Shown here piece by piece: positions 9,306 to 17,440 of a stretch of DNA of 64,000 nucleotides. Position numbers and translations under genes: made by a program. Origin of the DNA: Synechococcus sp. NB0720_010 (GTDB lineage: Bacteria; Cyanobacteriota; Cyanobacteriia; PCC-6307; Cyanobiaceae); NCBI RefSeq assembly GCF_023078835.1, contig NZ_CP090898.1:1986045-2050044 (forward strand), given 5' to 3'. How positions within the stretch are numbered: position 1 is the stretch's first letter; each line of letters begins with the position of its first letter. The notes under the pieces are model-generated. The model was not told the origin of the DNA, did not search any database, and saw only the letters and a list, made by a program, of their open reading frames with translations.

Positions 9306-9943
9306 AAGTTGGGGGGCTGTCGCTGCGCTTCCAGATAAGCAAACACGCTCTTATCGCCCACGTCGGCCGCGGCATCCATCGGGAATTTCCGCAGGGTCAG
9401 CACCAGCAGGAGCGCCGCCTCGATGGCCAGCAGGGTCGCCGTGGCTTCTGCGCTGAGCAGATGGCTGAGGCGTCCGAGCAGCGCCAGAGGCAGCAGCAGA
9501 GTCACGCCAATGGCCTCGGGGCGGCGGAAGCAGAAAAACTCCTTGAAGCCGATCCCCGCTAGGGCGGCGAAGAAGGGACCCACGGCCCAGATCCAGCGGC
9601 TGTCTGTGCTGAGTGCGCCGGCCATTCCTTGGGGACCGGCGCTGATCAGCAGGGCGAGGAAGCCCAGGCATCCCGCCAGCCAGAACCATTGCAGGGCCCG
9701 GTGCAGGGGGCGCAGATAGATGTGAATCCAACGCAGGGCCAGGCCAACCCCTGCGGCCAAAGGCAGTAGCCAGGGCCAGATCCACGCTCCACCGAGCTGC
9801 TGCCATTGGATCAGCAGTGCGGCCTGGGCCACTGCCGCCGTGAAGAGGGCCAGCCGGTACCCCAGGACCTCGCGCCGGTCCGTGTCCGTGATGCTGTAGG
9901 TGCCATAGACACCTTCAAAGACCGGATCGGCGGCGGCGCTCAT
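9302..9943 (-). CDS. DUF2301 domain integral membrane protein
   Basis: 213 residues with about six hydrophobic helices. It has a soluble N-terminus (FEGVYGTYSITDTDRREVLGY) and the segment GIGFKEFFCFRRPEA between helices, both typical of the DUF2301 family found across cyanobacteria. Function unknown. It lies in the middle of a tightly overlapped operon: it shares 4 bases with the glutathione transferase gene upstream (9940-9943) and 4 with the ABC-F gene downstream (9302-9305). Confidence 0.8.
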   Translation of the reverse strand: MSAAADPVFEGVYGTYSITDTDRREVLGYRLALFTAAVAQAALLIQWQQLGGAWIWPWLLPLAAGVGLALRWIHIYLRPLHRALQWFWLAGCLGFLALLISAGPQGMAGALSTDSRWIWAVGPFFAALAGIGFKEFFCFRRPEAIGVTLLLPLALLGRLSHLLSAEATATLLAIEAALLLVLTLRKFPMDAAADVGDKSVFAYLEAQRQPPNL

Positions 9944-10905
9944 GCTGAGACGGTTCCTGACACCAGTGTGGCCAGAGCGGGGCCCGCGGGCACGATCCCC
10001 GAAGGATGGAGGGGAAACAGGGCGCCGAAGTAGTCCTTGCGCCAGGCCTGATCGCAGCAGGTTTCGGCCACGCCAGGTAGCGCGAAGAAGCGCTGTCTCC
10101 AGGCCCAGAGCCCAGGGAGTTGCCAGAGCGGCTGACGGCTGACCCCGAACAGGGGGGCGTAGACCAACTCCAGACGAATCAAGGTGGGGAAGAGCTGAAC
10201 ATCAGCCAGGCTTGGTCTCTCTCCGCAGAGCCAGGGCGAGGTGCCGGCGTCAGCCAGGACCGATTCCGCTTCGCTCAAGGTCTCAAAGAGCGCTGATTCG
10301 GCCCGGTCATAGGCCGCTTGGTTGCGGGCAAATCCGCAGCGATAGACCCCGTCATTGACGCTGTATTGCAGGCGCTCGCGCCAGTGCGCGATGGCCTGAG
10401 CCTGGTTGGCGGGTTCCAGGTCGAGGGCGTCCTGCGCTGCTGGCCAGCTGTTCAGCAGTTCCATCAGGCGAGCGCTTTCGCCCACCACCACGCCTCCTGA
10501 GCGGCTGTCCACCAGGACCGGAACGGTGGCCCGCTGGTTGGGGTCTGCCCCAGCGGCTCGGTAGAGCTCCTGCAGGGTCTGGCAGCCACGGAAGGGCTCG
10601 CTGAAGCGCCAGCGGCCTGCCTTGGGATCGGGCTCCACCACCAGCAGCTCAATGCTCTGGTGCAGTTGTCGCAGCTGCCAGACGAGCCAAGCCCGGTGGG
10701 CCCAGGGGCAGCTCCGTCCCACGATCAGCACATGGGCCCCCGCCTCACCGGCCGATGGGGGCAGCGCTGGTTTGGCGACAAAGGCTCCGGCGGGGCGGGT
10801 GTAGTTCCCCTCGGCATCGGCGGGTCCAAGGCCCCCCATCAGTTGCTGCCACTGCCACTGCCAGCCGTTGCGGGCGGCTGTCACCACGGCAGGGGGGATG
10901 GCCAT
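9940..10905 (-). CDS. glutathione S-transferase, Xi/ECM4-type (glutathionyl-hydroquinone reductase-like)
   Basis: 321 residues. A thioredoxin-fold N-terminal domain carries the catalytic motif SCPWAHRAWL with C66. An all-helical C-terminal domain follows (NDGVYRCGFARNQAAYDRAE; RPSLADVQLFPTLIRLE). CPWAH and the C-terminal pattern fit the Omega/Xi group, which reduce glutathionyl-hydroquinones and other conjugates using a cysteine in place of Ser/Tyr. Residues between the two halves of the thioredoxin domain contain an extra loop typical of ECM4. It is first gene of the minus operon; its ATG (10905-10903) lies close to the start of the divergent aspartoacylase gene. Confidence 0.85.
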   Translation of the reverse strand: MAIPPAVVTAARNGWQWQWQQLMGGLGPADAEGNYTRPAGAFVAKPALPPSAGEAGAHVLIVGRSCPWAHRAWLVWQLRQLHQSIELLVVEPDPKAGRWRFSEPFRGCQTLQELYRAAGADPNQRATVPVLVDSRSGGVVVGESARLMELLNSWPAAQDALDLEPANQAQAIAHWRERLQYSVNDGVYRCGFARNQAAYDRAESALFETLSEAESVLADAGTSPWLCGERPSLADVQLFPTLIRLELVYAPLFGVSRQPLWQLPGLWAWRQRFFALPGVAETCCDQAWRKDYFGALFPLHPSGIVPAGPALATLVSGTVSA

Positions 10906-10960
10906 GGACGTTCAGAAGACTTCTGCCAGGCTGACTCAGCTGCGGGCTGGAGCAAAGGGT

Positions 10961-11905
10961 ATGGGGCGGGCTCAGGTGTTGGTTGTGGCGGGGACCCACG
11001 GCAATGAGCGCAACGCTCCGGCCTTGCTCGAGCGTTGGCGCAGGGAGCCCCGGGACCTCGATTGCGCTGGGCTGCCTGTGCAGCTGGTCCTCGGTAATCC
11101 GGCGGCCCATGCGGCCAATCGCCGTTACATGGATCGCGATCTCAACCGCTGTTTTGCCCCCGAGCTGCTGGCCGATCTCACCCAGCAGCCCTTGGAGCTG
11201 CAGCGTGCCAGGGAGCTGCTGGCCCAGTTCGCCCCGACGGGCGCGAATCCCTGTGCGGTCGCGATTGACCTGCACAGCACCACCAGCGGCATGGGCAATT
11301 CACTGGTGGTCTATGGACGGCGTCCCGCCGATCTCGCCCTGGCGGCTGGTGTTCAGGCTCGGCTGGGGCTACCGATCTATCTGCACGAGGCCGATGCTGC
11401 CCAGACGGGTTTTTTGGTGGAGCGTTGGCCCTGCGGCCTGGTGATCGAGGTGGGGCCTGTGGCCCAAGGGCTACTCAGTGCGCCAATCCTGCGTCAAACC
11501 CAGCTAGCGCTCGAGGCGGTCTTCGCGGTCTTGGCCGAGGCGGCCGCCGGGGAGCTGCGCCTGCCCGCGGGCCTTCAGCTCTATCGCCATTGCGGCAGTG
11601 TCGATTTGCCCCGGGACTCGGCCGGCGAGGCCATCGCCTGTGTGCACCCGGCCCTCGAACGTCAGGACTGGAGGCCGCTGCAGGTCGGGCAGGCCCTCTT
11701 TTGGCAGCCCGGCGGCCAGGACTGCCCGGCTGAATGGCGCTTCGACCCGCAGACCCTGGGTTTTCCTGCCGAGGCCCACTGGCCTGTCTTTATTAATGAG
11801 GCGGCTTACGGCGAGAAGGGCATCGCCTTCAGCCTCTGTCGCCGGGAACGTTGGGCGAGCGAGGGGGCCTGGCTTGAGGCCCTGCAGGCCCTGATGGCGG
11901 CCTAG
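10961..11905 (+). CDS. aspartoacylase-like zinc carboxypeptidase (AspA/AstE family)
   Basis: 314 residues from the chosen ATG at 10961. That start has GGAG about 8 bases upstream and avoids overlapping the divergent transferase gene; alternatives at 10898 and 10904 would add about 20 residues. The zinc site starts at VVAGTHGNERNAP (H13, E16), and the third ligand region is AIDLHSTTSGMGN. The substrate pocket Arg is in NRRYMDRDLNRCF, and the C-terminal beta domain is present. Family members hydrolyse N-acyl amino acids, for example N-acetylaspartate, or succinylglutamate; the cyanobacterial substrate is not known. The 3' end overlaps the convergent lipoprotein gene by 4 bases. Confidence 0.88.
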   Translation: MGRAQVLVVAGTHGNERNAPALLERWRREPRDLDCAGLPVQLVLGNPAAHAANRRYMDRDLNRCFAPELLADLTQQPLELQRARELLAQFAPTGANPCAVAIDLHSTTSGMGNSLVVYGRRPADLALAAGVQARLGLPIYLHEADAAQTGFLVERWPCGLVIEVGPVAQGLLSAPILRQTQLALEAVFAVLAEAAAGELRLPAGLQLYRHCGSVDLPRDSAGEAIACVHPALERQDWRPLQVGQALFWQPGGQDCPAEWRFDPQTLGFPAEAHWPVFINEAAYGEKGIAFSLCRRERWASEGAWLEALQALMAA

Positions 11906-12216
11906 CCGCAGGCCCAGGTGCCCTGCTCCTTGGTGCAGGGCAGATCGCTGGTGCTGCCGTCTGCCCAGTAGATCCTGAGGCGGTCATCGGCGCTGTCGGT
12001 GCGGAAGGTCAAGGACTTGACCGGCCCGGCCGGGGCCTTGCCGGTGGGATCACTGGTATCCACCCCTCCAGGGTTGGCTTGCCGTTGCTCCAGCTGCTGA
12101 AGGCGCAGTTCCAGCCGATTCAGGCGTTCGATCTGCGCTTCGTTATCGCGGCGTTCCCCTCCTTGGCAGCCCGCTAGCAGGAGACCGGCAGCAAGCAGCA
12201 GCAGGGGAAGACGCAT
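11902..12216 (-). CDS. small putative lipoprotein
   Basis: 104 residues. The start MRLPLLLLAAGLLLAGCQGG gives a textbook lipoprotein signal with lipobox LLAGC. The mature part has a short coiled coil (EAQIERLNRLELRLQQLEQRQ), then a small C-terminal domain ending with a cysteine pair (DLPCTKEQGTWACG). An in-frame extension to 12294 would bury the signal peptide, so the ATG at 12216 is preferred. Probably anchored in the periplasmic face of a membrane; function unknown. Convergent with the aspartoacylase gene. Confidence 0.7.
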   Translation of the reverse strand: MRLPLLLLAAGLLLAGCQGGERRDNEAQIERLNRLELRLQQLEQRQANPGGVDTSDPTGKAPAGPVKSLTFRTDSADDRLRIYWADGSTSDLPCTKEQGTWACG

Positions 12217-12300
12217 GGCGCTGAAGGCGTGACAGGCGACTCCTAGCAGCGGTTTTGGGGCTTGGCTACCTGCAGTCATGGAGGCGTTGCGCAAGATCGC

Positions 12301-12330
12301 TTTACAAAGCGCGCAAACTTCCTTTACATT
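12301..12330 (+). promoter_or_regulatory. predicted sigma-70 type promoter of psbA
   Basis: A -35 box TTTACA (12301-12306) and a -10 box TACATT (12325-12330) are separated by 18 bases, about 75 bases before the psbA start. This is the strongest promoter-like pair in the gap and implies a leader of roughly 65-70 nt. Confidence 0.6.
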
Positions 12331-12405
12331 CCCCGGGGCAACCCGTTTGGGTCGCCCTAACTACCGCTCTGACGGCTTGCCGTTGAGCCTTTCTTTCCCG
12401 TACTC

Positions 12406-13485
12406 ATGACGACCACCCTCCAGCAGCGCCAAGGCGCTTCTGCGTGGAACCAGTTCTGCGAGTGGGTCACCAGCACCGACAACCGCCTCTATGTGGGTTG
12501 GTTCGGCGTTCTGATGATTCCCTGCCTGCTGGCCGCCACCATCTGCTTCATCGTTGCGTTCATCGCAGCACCCCCCGTCGACATCGACGGCATCCGTGAG
12601 CCTGTTGCTGGCTCCCTGATCTACGGAAACAACATCATCTCTGGTGCTGTTATCCCCTCCAGCAACGCCATCGGCCTGCACTTCTATCCCATCTGGGAAG
12701 CCGCCAGCCTCGACGAGTGGCTGTACAACGGTGGTCCTTTCCAGCTGGTTGTTTTCCACTTCCTCATCGGCATCTACGCCTACATGGGTCGTGAGTGGGA
12801 ACTCTCCTACCGCCTCGGCATGCGCCCCTGGATCTGCGTTGCTTACAGCGCACCCGTGGCTGCTGCTTCCGCTGTGTTCCTGGTGTATCCCTTCGGTCAG
12901 GGCTCCTTCTCGGACGCCATGCCCCTCGGCATCTCCGGCACCTTCAACTACATGCTGGTGTTCCAGGCTGAGCACAACATCCTGATGCACCCCTTCCACA
13001 TGCTTGGTGTGGCTGGTGTCTTCGGTGGTTCCCTGTTCTCCGCCATGCACGGCTCCCTGGTGACCTCCTCCCTGGTGCGTGAAACCACCGAGAGCGAGTC
13101 CCAGAACTACGGCTACAAGTTCGGCCAAGAGGAAGAGACCTACAACATCGTGGCTGCCCACGGTTACTTCGGTCGCCTGATCTTCCAATACGCCTCCTTC
13201 AACAACAGCCGCAGCCTTCACTTCTTCCTGGCTGCCTGGCCCGTCGTTGGCATCTGGTTCACCGCCCTGGGCGTCAGCACCATGGCCTTCAACCTGAACG
13301 GCTTCAACTTCAACCAGTCGATCCTGGATTCCCAGGGTCGTGTGCTGAACACCTGGGCTGACGTGCTCAACCGCGCCAACCTCGGTATGGAAGTGATGCA
13401 CGAGCGCAACGCTCACAACTTCCCCCTCGACCTGGCTGCTGCTGAGTCCACCCCCGTGGCTCTGACCGCACCTGCCATCGGCTGA
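12406..13485 (+). CDS. psbA: photosystem II D1 protein, E130 (high-light) form
   Basis: 359 residues with five transmembrane helices, near identical in pattern to other cyanobacterial D1 proteins. Tyr161 region, quinone site and the C-terminal manganese ligands are present: H332, E333, H337, D342 and the new C-terminus A344, followed by a 15-residue tail removed by CtpA. Position 130 is Glu ([11 protein letters not shown]), the D1:2 or high-light variant that tunes pheophytin; the low-light variant has Gln. D1 binds P680, pheophytin and QB in the thylakoid membrane and is rapidly turned over. It is monocistronic, with its own promoter and a strong terminator. No other psbA copy is in the window. 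Confidence 0.99.
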   Translation: MTTTLQQRQGASAWNQFCEWVTSTDNRLYVGWFGVLMIPCLLAATICFIVAFIAAPPVDIDGIREPVAGSLIYGNNIISGAVIPSSNAIGLHFYPIWEAASLDEWLYNGGPFQLVVFHFLIGIYAYMGREWELSYRLGMRPWICVAYSAPVAAASAVFLVYPFGQGSFSDAMPLGISGTFNYMLVFQAEHNILMHPFHMLGVAGVFGGSLFSAMHGSLVTSSLVRETTESESQNYGYKFGQEEETYNIVAAHGYFGRLIFQYASFNNSRSLHFFLAAWPVVGIWFTALGVSTMAFNLNGFNFNQSILDSQGRVLNTWADVLNRANLGMEVMHERNAHNFPLDLAAAESTPVALTAPAIG

Positions 13486-13505
13486 GGTTGATCCTCAAAC
13501 CAAAA

Positions 13506-13525
13506 GGTTCAATCTCGGTTGAACC
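13506..13525 (+). other. perfect 7-bp inverted repeat just before the psbA terminator
   Basis: GGTTCAA (13506-13512) pairs with TTGAACC (13519-13525) around a 6-base loop. It sits between the psbA stop codon and the terminator hairpin and has no U-tract of its own, so it may be a 3' stabilising structure. Confidence 0.6.
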
Positions 13526-13528
13526 AGA

Positions 13529-13554
13529 AGCCCCCTCGCAAGAGGGGGCTTTTT
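13529..13554 (+). terminator. Rho-independent terminator of psbA
   Basis: A perfect 9-bp stem, AGCCCCCTC with GAGGGGGCT, is closed by a GCAA tetraloop and followed immediately by TTTT. It ends the psbA transcript 44 bases after the stop codon. Confidence 0.93.
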
Positions 13555-13648
13555 GTTGGGGGGACGCAGATTCCCGAAAAAAAACGAACGCAGGGGCTGT
13601 GGTGCAGCGTTGTGGTCATGGTGTGCGAATCAGCCTTCGGACCGTCGG

Positions 13649-15394
13649 ATGACGACATCGGCACGCCATTCCCATCCCCACGCACCGCAGACCTCTAACC
13701 GCAGAACACCAGGCCGCTCAGTGGAGCCGGCGCCGCGCTCCAAGGCTCTGACGGGTGCTCAGTTTCTGGTCAAGGCGCTGGAAGCCCATGGCGTCACCCA
13801 TGTGTTTGGCATCCCCGGGGCCAAGGTCGACAGCGTTTTCACGGCCCTGCTGGATTCGCCCATCGAGCTGGTGCTCTGCCGGCATGAGCAGAACGCGGCA
13901 TTCATGGCTCAAGCCTTTGGCCGCCTGACCGGCCGCATCGGCGTCTGCCTGGCCACCTCCGGCCCTGGCGTGACCAACCTGGTGACGGGCCTGGCAACGG
14001 CGACCACCGAAGGCGATCCCGTGTTGGCGATCGGTGGTGAGGTGCCCCTGGACGATCGCTTTAAGCAGACCCATCAGTCGCTTGATGCCATCGGCCTGAT
14101 GCAGCCGGTGACGCGCTTTGCCCAGTCCGCCCTCTCGATTCACGACCTACCGGAGGTCCTGGGCAATGCCATTCGGGCGGCTGAGCAGGGCCGGCCGGGG
14201 GCAGCCTTTCTGGGGCTGCCCAAGGACGTTGGCTTGGCTGAGATCGAGGCCGACCCATCGGCGGGCTGGGGTGAGCCGATCCTTCAGGGGCCCTGCCATC
14301 CCCAGGCCCTGAGCCGGGCCGCGGAGTTGATGGCAACCCTGGAGCGGCCCCTGCTCCTTCTGGGGATGCAGGCTTCAGATCCAGATCTCAGCGAAGCGCT
14401 CCAGGCCTATGTGCGCCGCAGCGGACTGCCCTACTGCGCCACCTTCCAAGGGCCCGGGCGCTGGGTCGCGCCGGAGCAGTACGTGGGGCGGTTGGGACTC
14501 TTCCGCAACCAACCGGCGGATGCCCTGCTGAGCGCGGCCGATGGTGTCATCTGCCTCGGCTTTGATCCGGTCGAATACGACCCCAGCCTTTGGAATAGCG
14601 ATCAATCCCGCACCCTGATCAATGTCGATGTAAAGGCTGCGGACCAGGACCAAGCCTTCCTGCCCCAGGTGGAGTTGATCGGGGATCTGCAGCAGACCTT
14701 GATTGCCATGGCCACCCTGCCGCCACTGACGATCGCCCCTGATTTCCGTCAGCAGCAGCAGGCCCTCGCCGCTGAATTACGGGCGACGGCCGCCGAGGGT
14801 GCCTCCATGGGTGGAGCTGCTCCTGTTCATCCGTTGCGCCTGGTGCACGAGATCAGTTCGGTGATCACCAAGGACACCACGCTCTGCCTGGATGTCGGCT
14901 CCCACTACATCTGGATGAACCGCTATGCCCAGGCTGAGCGAGCTCGCCAGGTGCTGGTGAGCAATGGTCAGCAGACCCTGGGCGTGGCCCTGCCGTGGGC
15001 CATTGCCGCTGGGATGGTGCGCCCCGGCTGTCCCGTGGTCTCCGTCTCAGGGGACGGGGGCTTTTTGTTCACGGCGACGGAGCTGGAGACGGCGGTGCGG
15101 ATGGGCAGCCGCTTCGTGCACGTGATTTGGAACAGCCACTCGTACAACATGGTGGAGTTCCAGGAGCAGGCCCACTACGGACGGGTCTCGGGGATCCAGC
15201 TTGGCGACTACGACGTCGTCAAGTTCGCCGAGGCCTTTGGCGCGAAGGGCTACTCGATCCAGAACGCCGAGGACCTCGGACCCGTCCTGCGGGAGGCCCT
15301 GCAGCAGCCGGTACCGGTTCTGATCAATGTTCCGGTGGACTACTCCGAGAACATCCGGTTGATGCAGAACGTGCACCAGCAGTTCATCCACTGA
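13649..15394 (+). CDS. alsS: acetolactate synthase, catabolic AlsS-type (thiamine diphosphate enzyme)
   Basis: 581 residues in three ThDP-enzyme domains. The N-terminal domain begins TGAQFLVKALEAHGVTHVFGIPGAKVD with the catalytic Glu in CRHEQNAAF (E80). A central domain follows. The C-terminal domain has the ThDP-Mg motif SGDGGFLFTATELETA through NSHSYNM. The pattern GIPGAKVDSVF and FKQTHQS resembles AlsS rather than biosynthetic IlvB, and no small regulatory subunit is adjacent. It condenses two pyruvates to 2-acetolactate. The next gene, 7 bases downstream, decarboxylates acetolactate, so the pair makes acetoin. The ATG at 13649 gives a 30-residue basic leader; a GTG at 13721 is an alternative start. 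Confidence 0.88.
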   Translation: MTTSARHSHPHAPQTSNRRTPGRSVEPAPRSKALTGAQFLVKALEAHGVTHVFGIPGAKVDSVFTALLDSPIELVLCRHEQNAAFMAQAFGRLTGRIGVCLATSGPGVTNLVTGLATATTEGDPVLAIGGEVPLDDRFKQTHQSLDAIGLMQPVTRFAQSALSIHDLPEVLGNAIRAAEQGRPGAAFLGLPKDVGLAEIEADPSAGWGEPILQGPCHPQALSRAAELMATLERPLLLLGMQASDPDLSEALQAYVRRSGLPYCATFQGPGRWVAPEQYVGRLGLFRNQPADALLSAADGVICLGFDPVEYDPSLWNSDQSRTLINVDVKAADQDQAFLPQVELIGDLQQTLIAMATLPPLTIAPDFRQQQQALAAELRATAAEGASMGGAAPVHPLRLVHEISSVITKDTTLCLDVGSHYIWMNRYAQAERARQVLVSNGQQTLGVALPWAIAAGMVRPGCPVVSVSGDGGFLFTATELETAVRMGSRFVHVIWNSHSYNMVEFQEQAHYGRVSGIQLGDYDVVKFAEAFGAKGYSIQNAEDLGPVLREALQQPVPVLINVPVDYSENIRLMQNVHQQFIH

Positions 15395-15401
15395 GGTTCC
15401 G

Positions 15402-16256
15402 ATGAGCACGCAGCATGCGAGCGGTCACCACCTGAACGTCTCCGTTGGGGATGGTCTCTGGGACGCGCTGCACGCCTTGGCTGAACGCACGGGCGACAGC
15501 GTCAGCCATCTGGTTCGCCGCTCCCTGGCGGAAACCCTAGATCTTGACCACCACACGATCTATCAGGTCTCCACCTCTGGCGCCCTGGTGCAGGGGGTCT
15601 ATCAGGGTTGCGTGCGCGTGGCGGACATCAAGCGCCATGGAGACTTCGGCCTGGGCACCTTCGATGGCCTCGATGGTGAGGGGATCATGCTCGATGGCAC
15701 CTGCTGGCAGGCCCGCAGTGATGGGTCGGTGCATGTCGCCCCGGACACGGCCCTGGCTCCCTTTTGGGCGACGACCTTCTTTGCGGCTGACACCACCACG
15801 ACGCTGCCGTCCGTCAGCAGTTGGGACGACCTCACCACTCAGCTCGATGGCCTAAGGCGCAGCGACAATCTTTTCTGCGCCATCCGTATTACCGGCACGT
15901 TCGAGAGGATCCACTACCGCGTGGCCTGCAAGAGCGCCCATGGCACTGACCTGGTGAGCGCGACCAGTCACCAGGCGGAGTTCAGCCAGAGCGGTTTGCG
16001 CGGAAGCCTGGTGGGGTTCTGGACCCCCAGCTATGCCCGCACGATCAATGTGCCCGGCTATCACCTGCACCTGCTGAGCGATGACCACAACCATGGCGGT
16101 CACATCCTCGACGTCCAGGCCAAAGATCTGACGGTGCAGGTGCACATGGACAACCACGTGCATTTGGCCTTGCCGGAAACGCCGGCCTTCCTGGAGGCGG
16201 ATCTACAGGGGGATCCCGCCGAGGCTTTGGCCCGAGCTGAGAGCAAACACAGCTGA
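15402..16256 (+). CDS. budA: alpha-acetolactate decarboxylase with N-terminal ribbon-helix-helix-like extension
   Basis: 284 residues. From about residue 50 it is a standard acetolactate decarboxylase (IYQVSTSGALVQGVYQG; FDGLDGEGIMLDG). The zinc ligands read HLHLLSDDHNHGGH (H221, H223, H234), the HxH-x10-H spacing of the Bacillus enzyme. It converts 2-acetolactate to acetoin and CO2. Residues 8-47 (LNVSVGDGLWDALHALAERT then SVSHLVRRSLAETL) look like a CopG/Arc ribbon-helix-helix unit, which is not part of the catalytic fold. The gene is coupled to alsS, and its 3' end overlaps the convergent rsmE gene by 54 bases. Confidence 0.88.
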   Translation: MSTQHASGHHLNVSVGDGLWDALHALAERTGDSVSHLVRRSLAETLDLDHHTIYQVSTSGALVQGVYQGCVRVADIKRHGDFGLGTFDGLDGEGIMLDGTCWQARSDGSVHVAPDTALAPFWATTFFAADTTTTLPSVSSWDDLTTQLDGLRRSDNLFCAIRITGTFERIHYRVACKSAHGTDLVSATSHQAEFSQSGLRGSLVGFWTPSYARTINVPGYHLHLLSDDHNHGGHILDVQAKDLTVQVHMDNHVHLALPETPAFLEADLQGDPAEALARAESKHS

Positions 16257-16958
16257 TCCCTGAGCCAGGGTTGCGCTGAGGGCCGTGTCCACGCTCAAGG
16301 TCCGCTCCCCTAGATGCACGGGGCGGGCACCATTGGCCTGGGCGAGCTCGATCTCAAAAGGGACAAAGCCGCCCTCGGGCCCGATCATTACCAGAGCGGG
16401 TTGGCCGGCGTGCTGAGCCAAGGGCTCCTCGGCCCCCATCTCCGTGATCAGGCAGAGCCGTCCGACGCAGAGCCCTGGGAGCTCGTCTTCGATGAAGGGC
16501 CGGAAGCGTTGGTGCAGATGCACCTGCGGGGCGATGGTGTCTCGGGAGCGCTCCATGCCCGCGAGCAGGGCGGCCTCGACGTTGCTGGCTTGCAGCAGCG
16601 GGCTTTGCCAGTAGCTCTTCTCGACCCGCGCACTGTTGATCAGGTGCAGATGGCTGATCCCAAATTCGGCGCATTGCCGCAGGATCCGGCGCAGCATCTT
16701 GGGTCTCGGTAGGGCCAGCACCAAATCGAAGGGATGGCGCTTGGGTGGCGGTTCGCTGAGGACGGCTCTGAGCACCACGCCACTGGAGTCCAGGGACTCA
16801 ATCAGCCCCTGACCGCAGGCACCTCCGATGAGCCCGAGCCGCAGGGTCTCGCCCACGCTCGACTTGAGCAAATTGCGGATGTGGCGCGCCCGCTCGTCAT
16901 TCAGCAGCACGCGCTGCTCGTCGATCCAGTCTTCTGGCCTCAGCAGGACGATGTTCAT
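16203..16958 (-). CDS. rsmE: 16S rRNA m3U1498 methyltransferase
   Basis: 251 residues. An N-terminal PUA-like domain (ARHIRNLLKSSVGETLRLGLIGG) precedes a SPOUT knot with the SAM-binding motif MIGPEGGFVPFE and C-terminal VHLGERTLSVDTAL, diagnostic of RsmE. It methylates U1498 in the decoding region of the small subunit. The gene overlaps the 3' end of the acetolactate decarboxylase gene by 54 bases on the opposite strand. It starts with ATG 6 bases after the deaminase stop, so the two minus genes are probably cotranscribed. Confidence 0.94.
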   Translation of the reverse strand: MNIVLLRPEDWIDEQRVLLNDERARHIRNLLKSSVGETLRLGLIGGACGQGLIESLDSSGVVLRAVLSEPPPKRHPFDLVLALPRPKMLRRILRQCAEFGISHLHLINSARVEKSYWQSPLLQASNVEAALLAGMERSRDTIAPQVHLHQRFRPFIEDELPGLCVGRLCLITEMGAEEPLAQHAGQPALVMIGPEGGFVPFEIELAQANGARPVHLGERTLSVDTALSATLAQGSAVFALSSGQSLGGIPL

Positions 16959-16964
16959 CGCTGT

Positions 16965-17438
16965 TCAGCAGCCGATGTCTTCTGCCCAGAGCTCAGGCTT
17001 CTGCTGCTGCATGGTTTGCATCAGCTCTTCGCAGCGTGGATCGTCCAGGCAGGTGACTTCGATTCCAGCCTCCTTGAGCCAGGTCTCGGCCCCTTGAAAG
17101 GTCTTTCGCTCTCCGATGACCACCCGCCGGAATCCCAGCAGAACGGCCGTTCCGGCGCACATCGGACAGGGAGAGAGGGTGGTGACCAGGGTCAGCTCAC
17201 GCCAGTCGCGGCGCCGCCCGGCGTTGCGGATGCACTGGGTTTCACCATGGCTGGTGGGATCCCCGTTCTGGACCCGTTGGTTGTGTCCACGGGCGACGAT
17301 CGTTCCATCCTCTTGGGCCAGGACGGCACCGATGGGAATTCCCCCTTCGCTCCAGCCCTGTTCGGCTTCGGCCCGGGCCGCATCGACCAGACGTTGCATC
17401 GTGCTGCGATCGATCGCACCTCCGTGCCGTTGGCCCAA
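16965..17438 (-). CDS. yeast-type cytosine/nucleoside deaminase
   Basis: 157 residues of the cytidine-deaminase superfamily with zinc ligands H64 and catalytic E66 in HGET and C91/C94 in SPCPMC. The HGE motif and the C-terminal pattern (GFRRVVIGERKTFQGAETWL, DPRCEELM, ending WAEDIGC) resemble fungal cytosine deaminase Fcy1 more than TadA, which has HAE. Likely role is salvage of cytosine or another free base to the keto form; guanine deamination is an alternative. The start is a TTG at 17438, and an ATG at 17399 would give 144 residues. It is divergent from the cupin gene, whose ATG starts 3 bases away. Confidence 0.82.
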   Translation of the reverse strand: MGQRHGGAIDRSTMQRLVDAARAEAEQGWSEGGIPIGAVLAQEDGTIVARGHNQRVQNGDPTSHGETQCIRNAGRRRDWRELTLVTTLSPCPMCAGTAVLLGFRRVVIGERKTFQGAETWLKEAGIEVTCLDDPRCEELMQTMQQQKPELWAEDIGC

Positions 17439-17440
17439 GC

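Noticed and set aside
12300-13560. Phage-derived psbA
   Set aside because: Codon use and flanks match the host, the gene has its own promoter and terminator, and no phage genes are near.
13553-13648. Longer alsS start upstream of 13649
   Set aside because: The frame runs back into the psbA terminator, so the extra residues cannot be a natural N-terminus.
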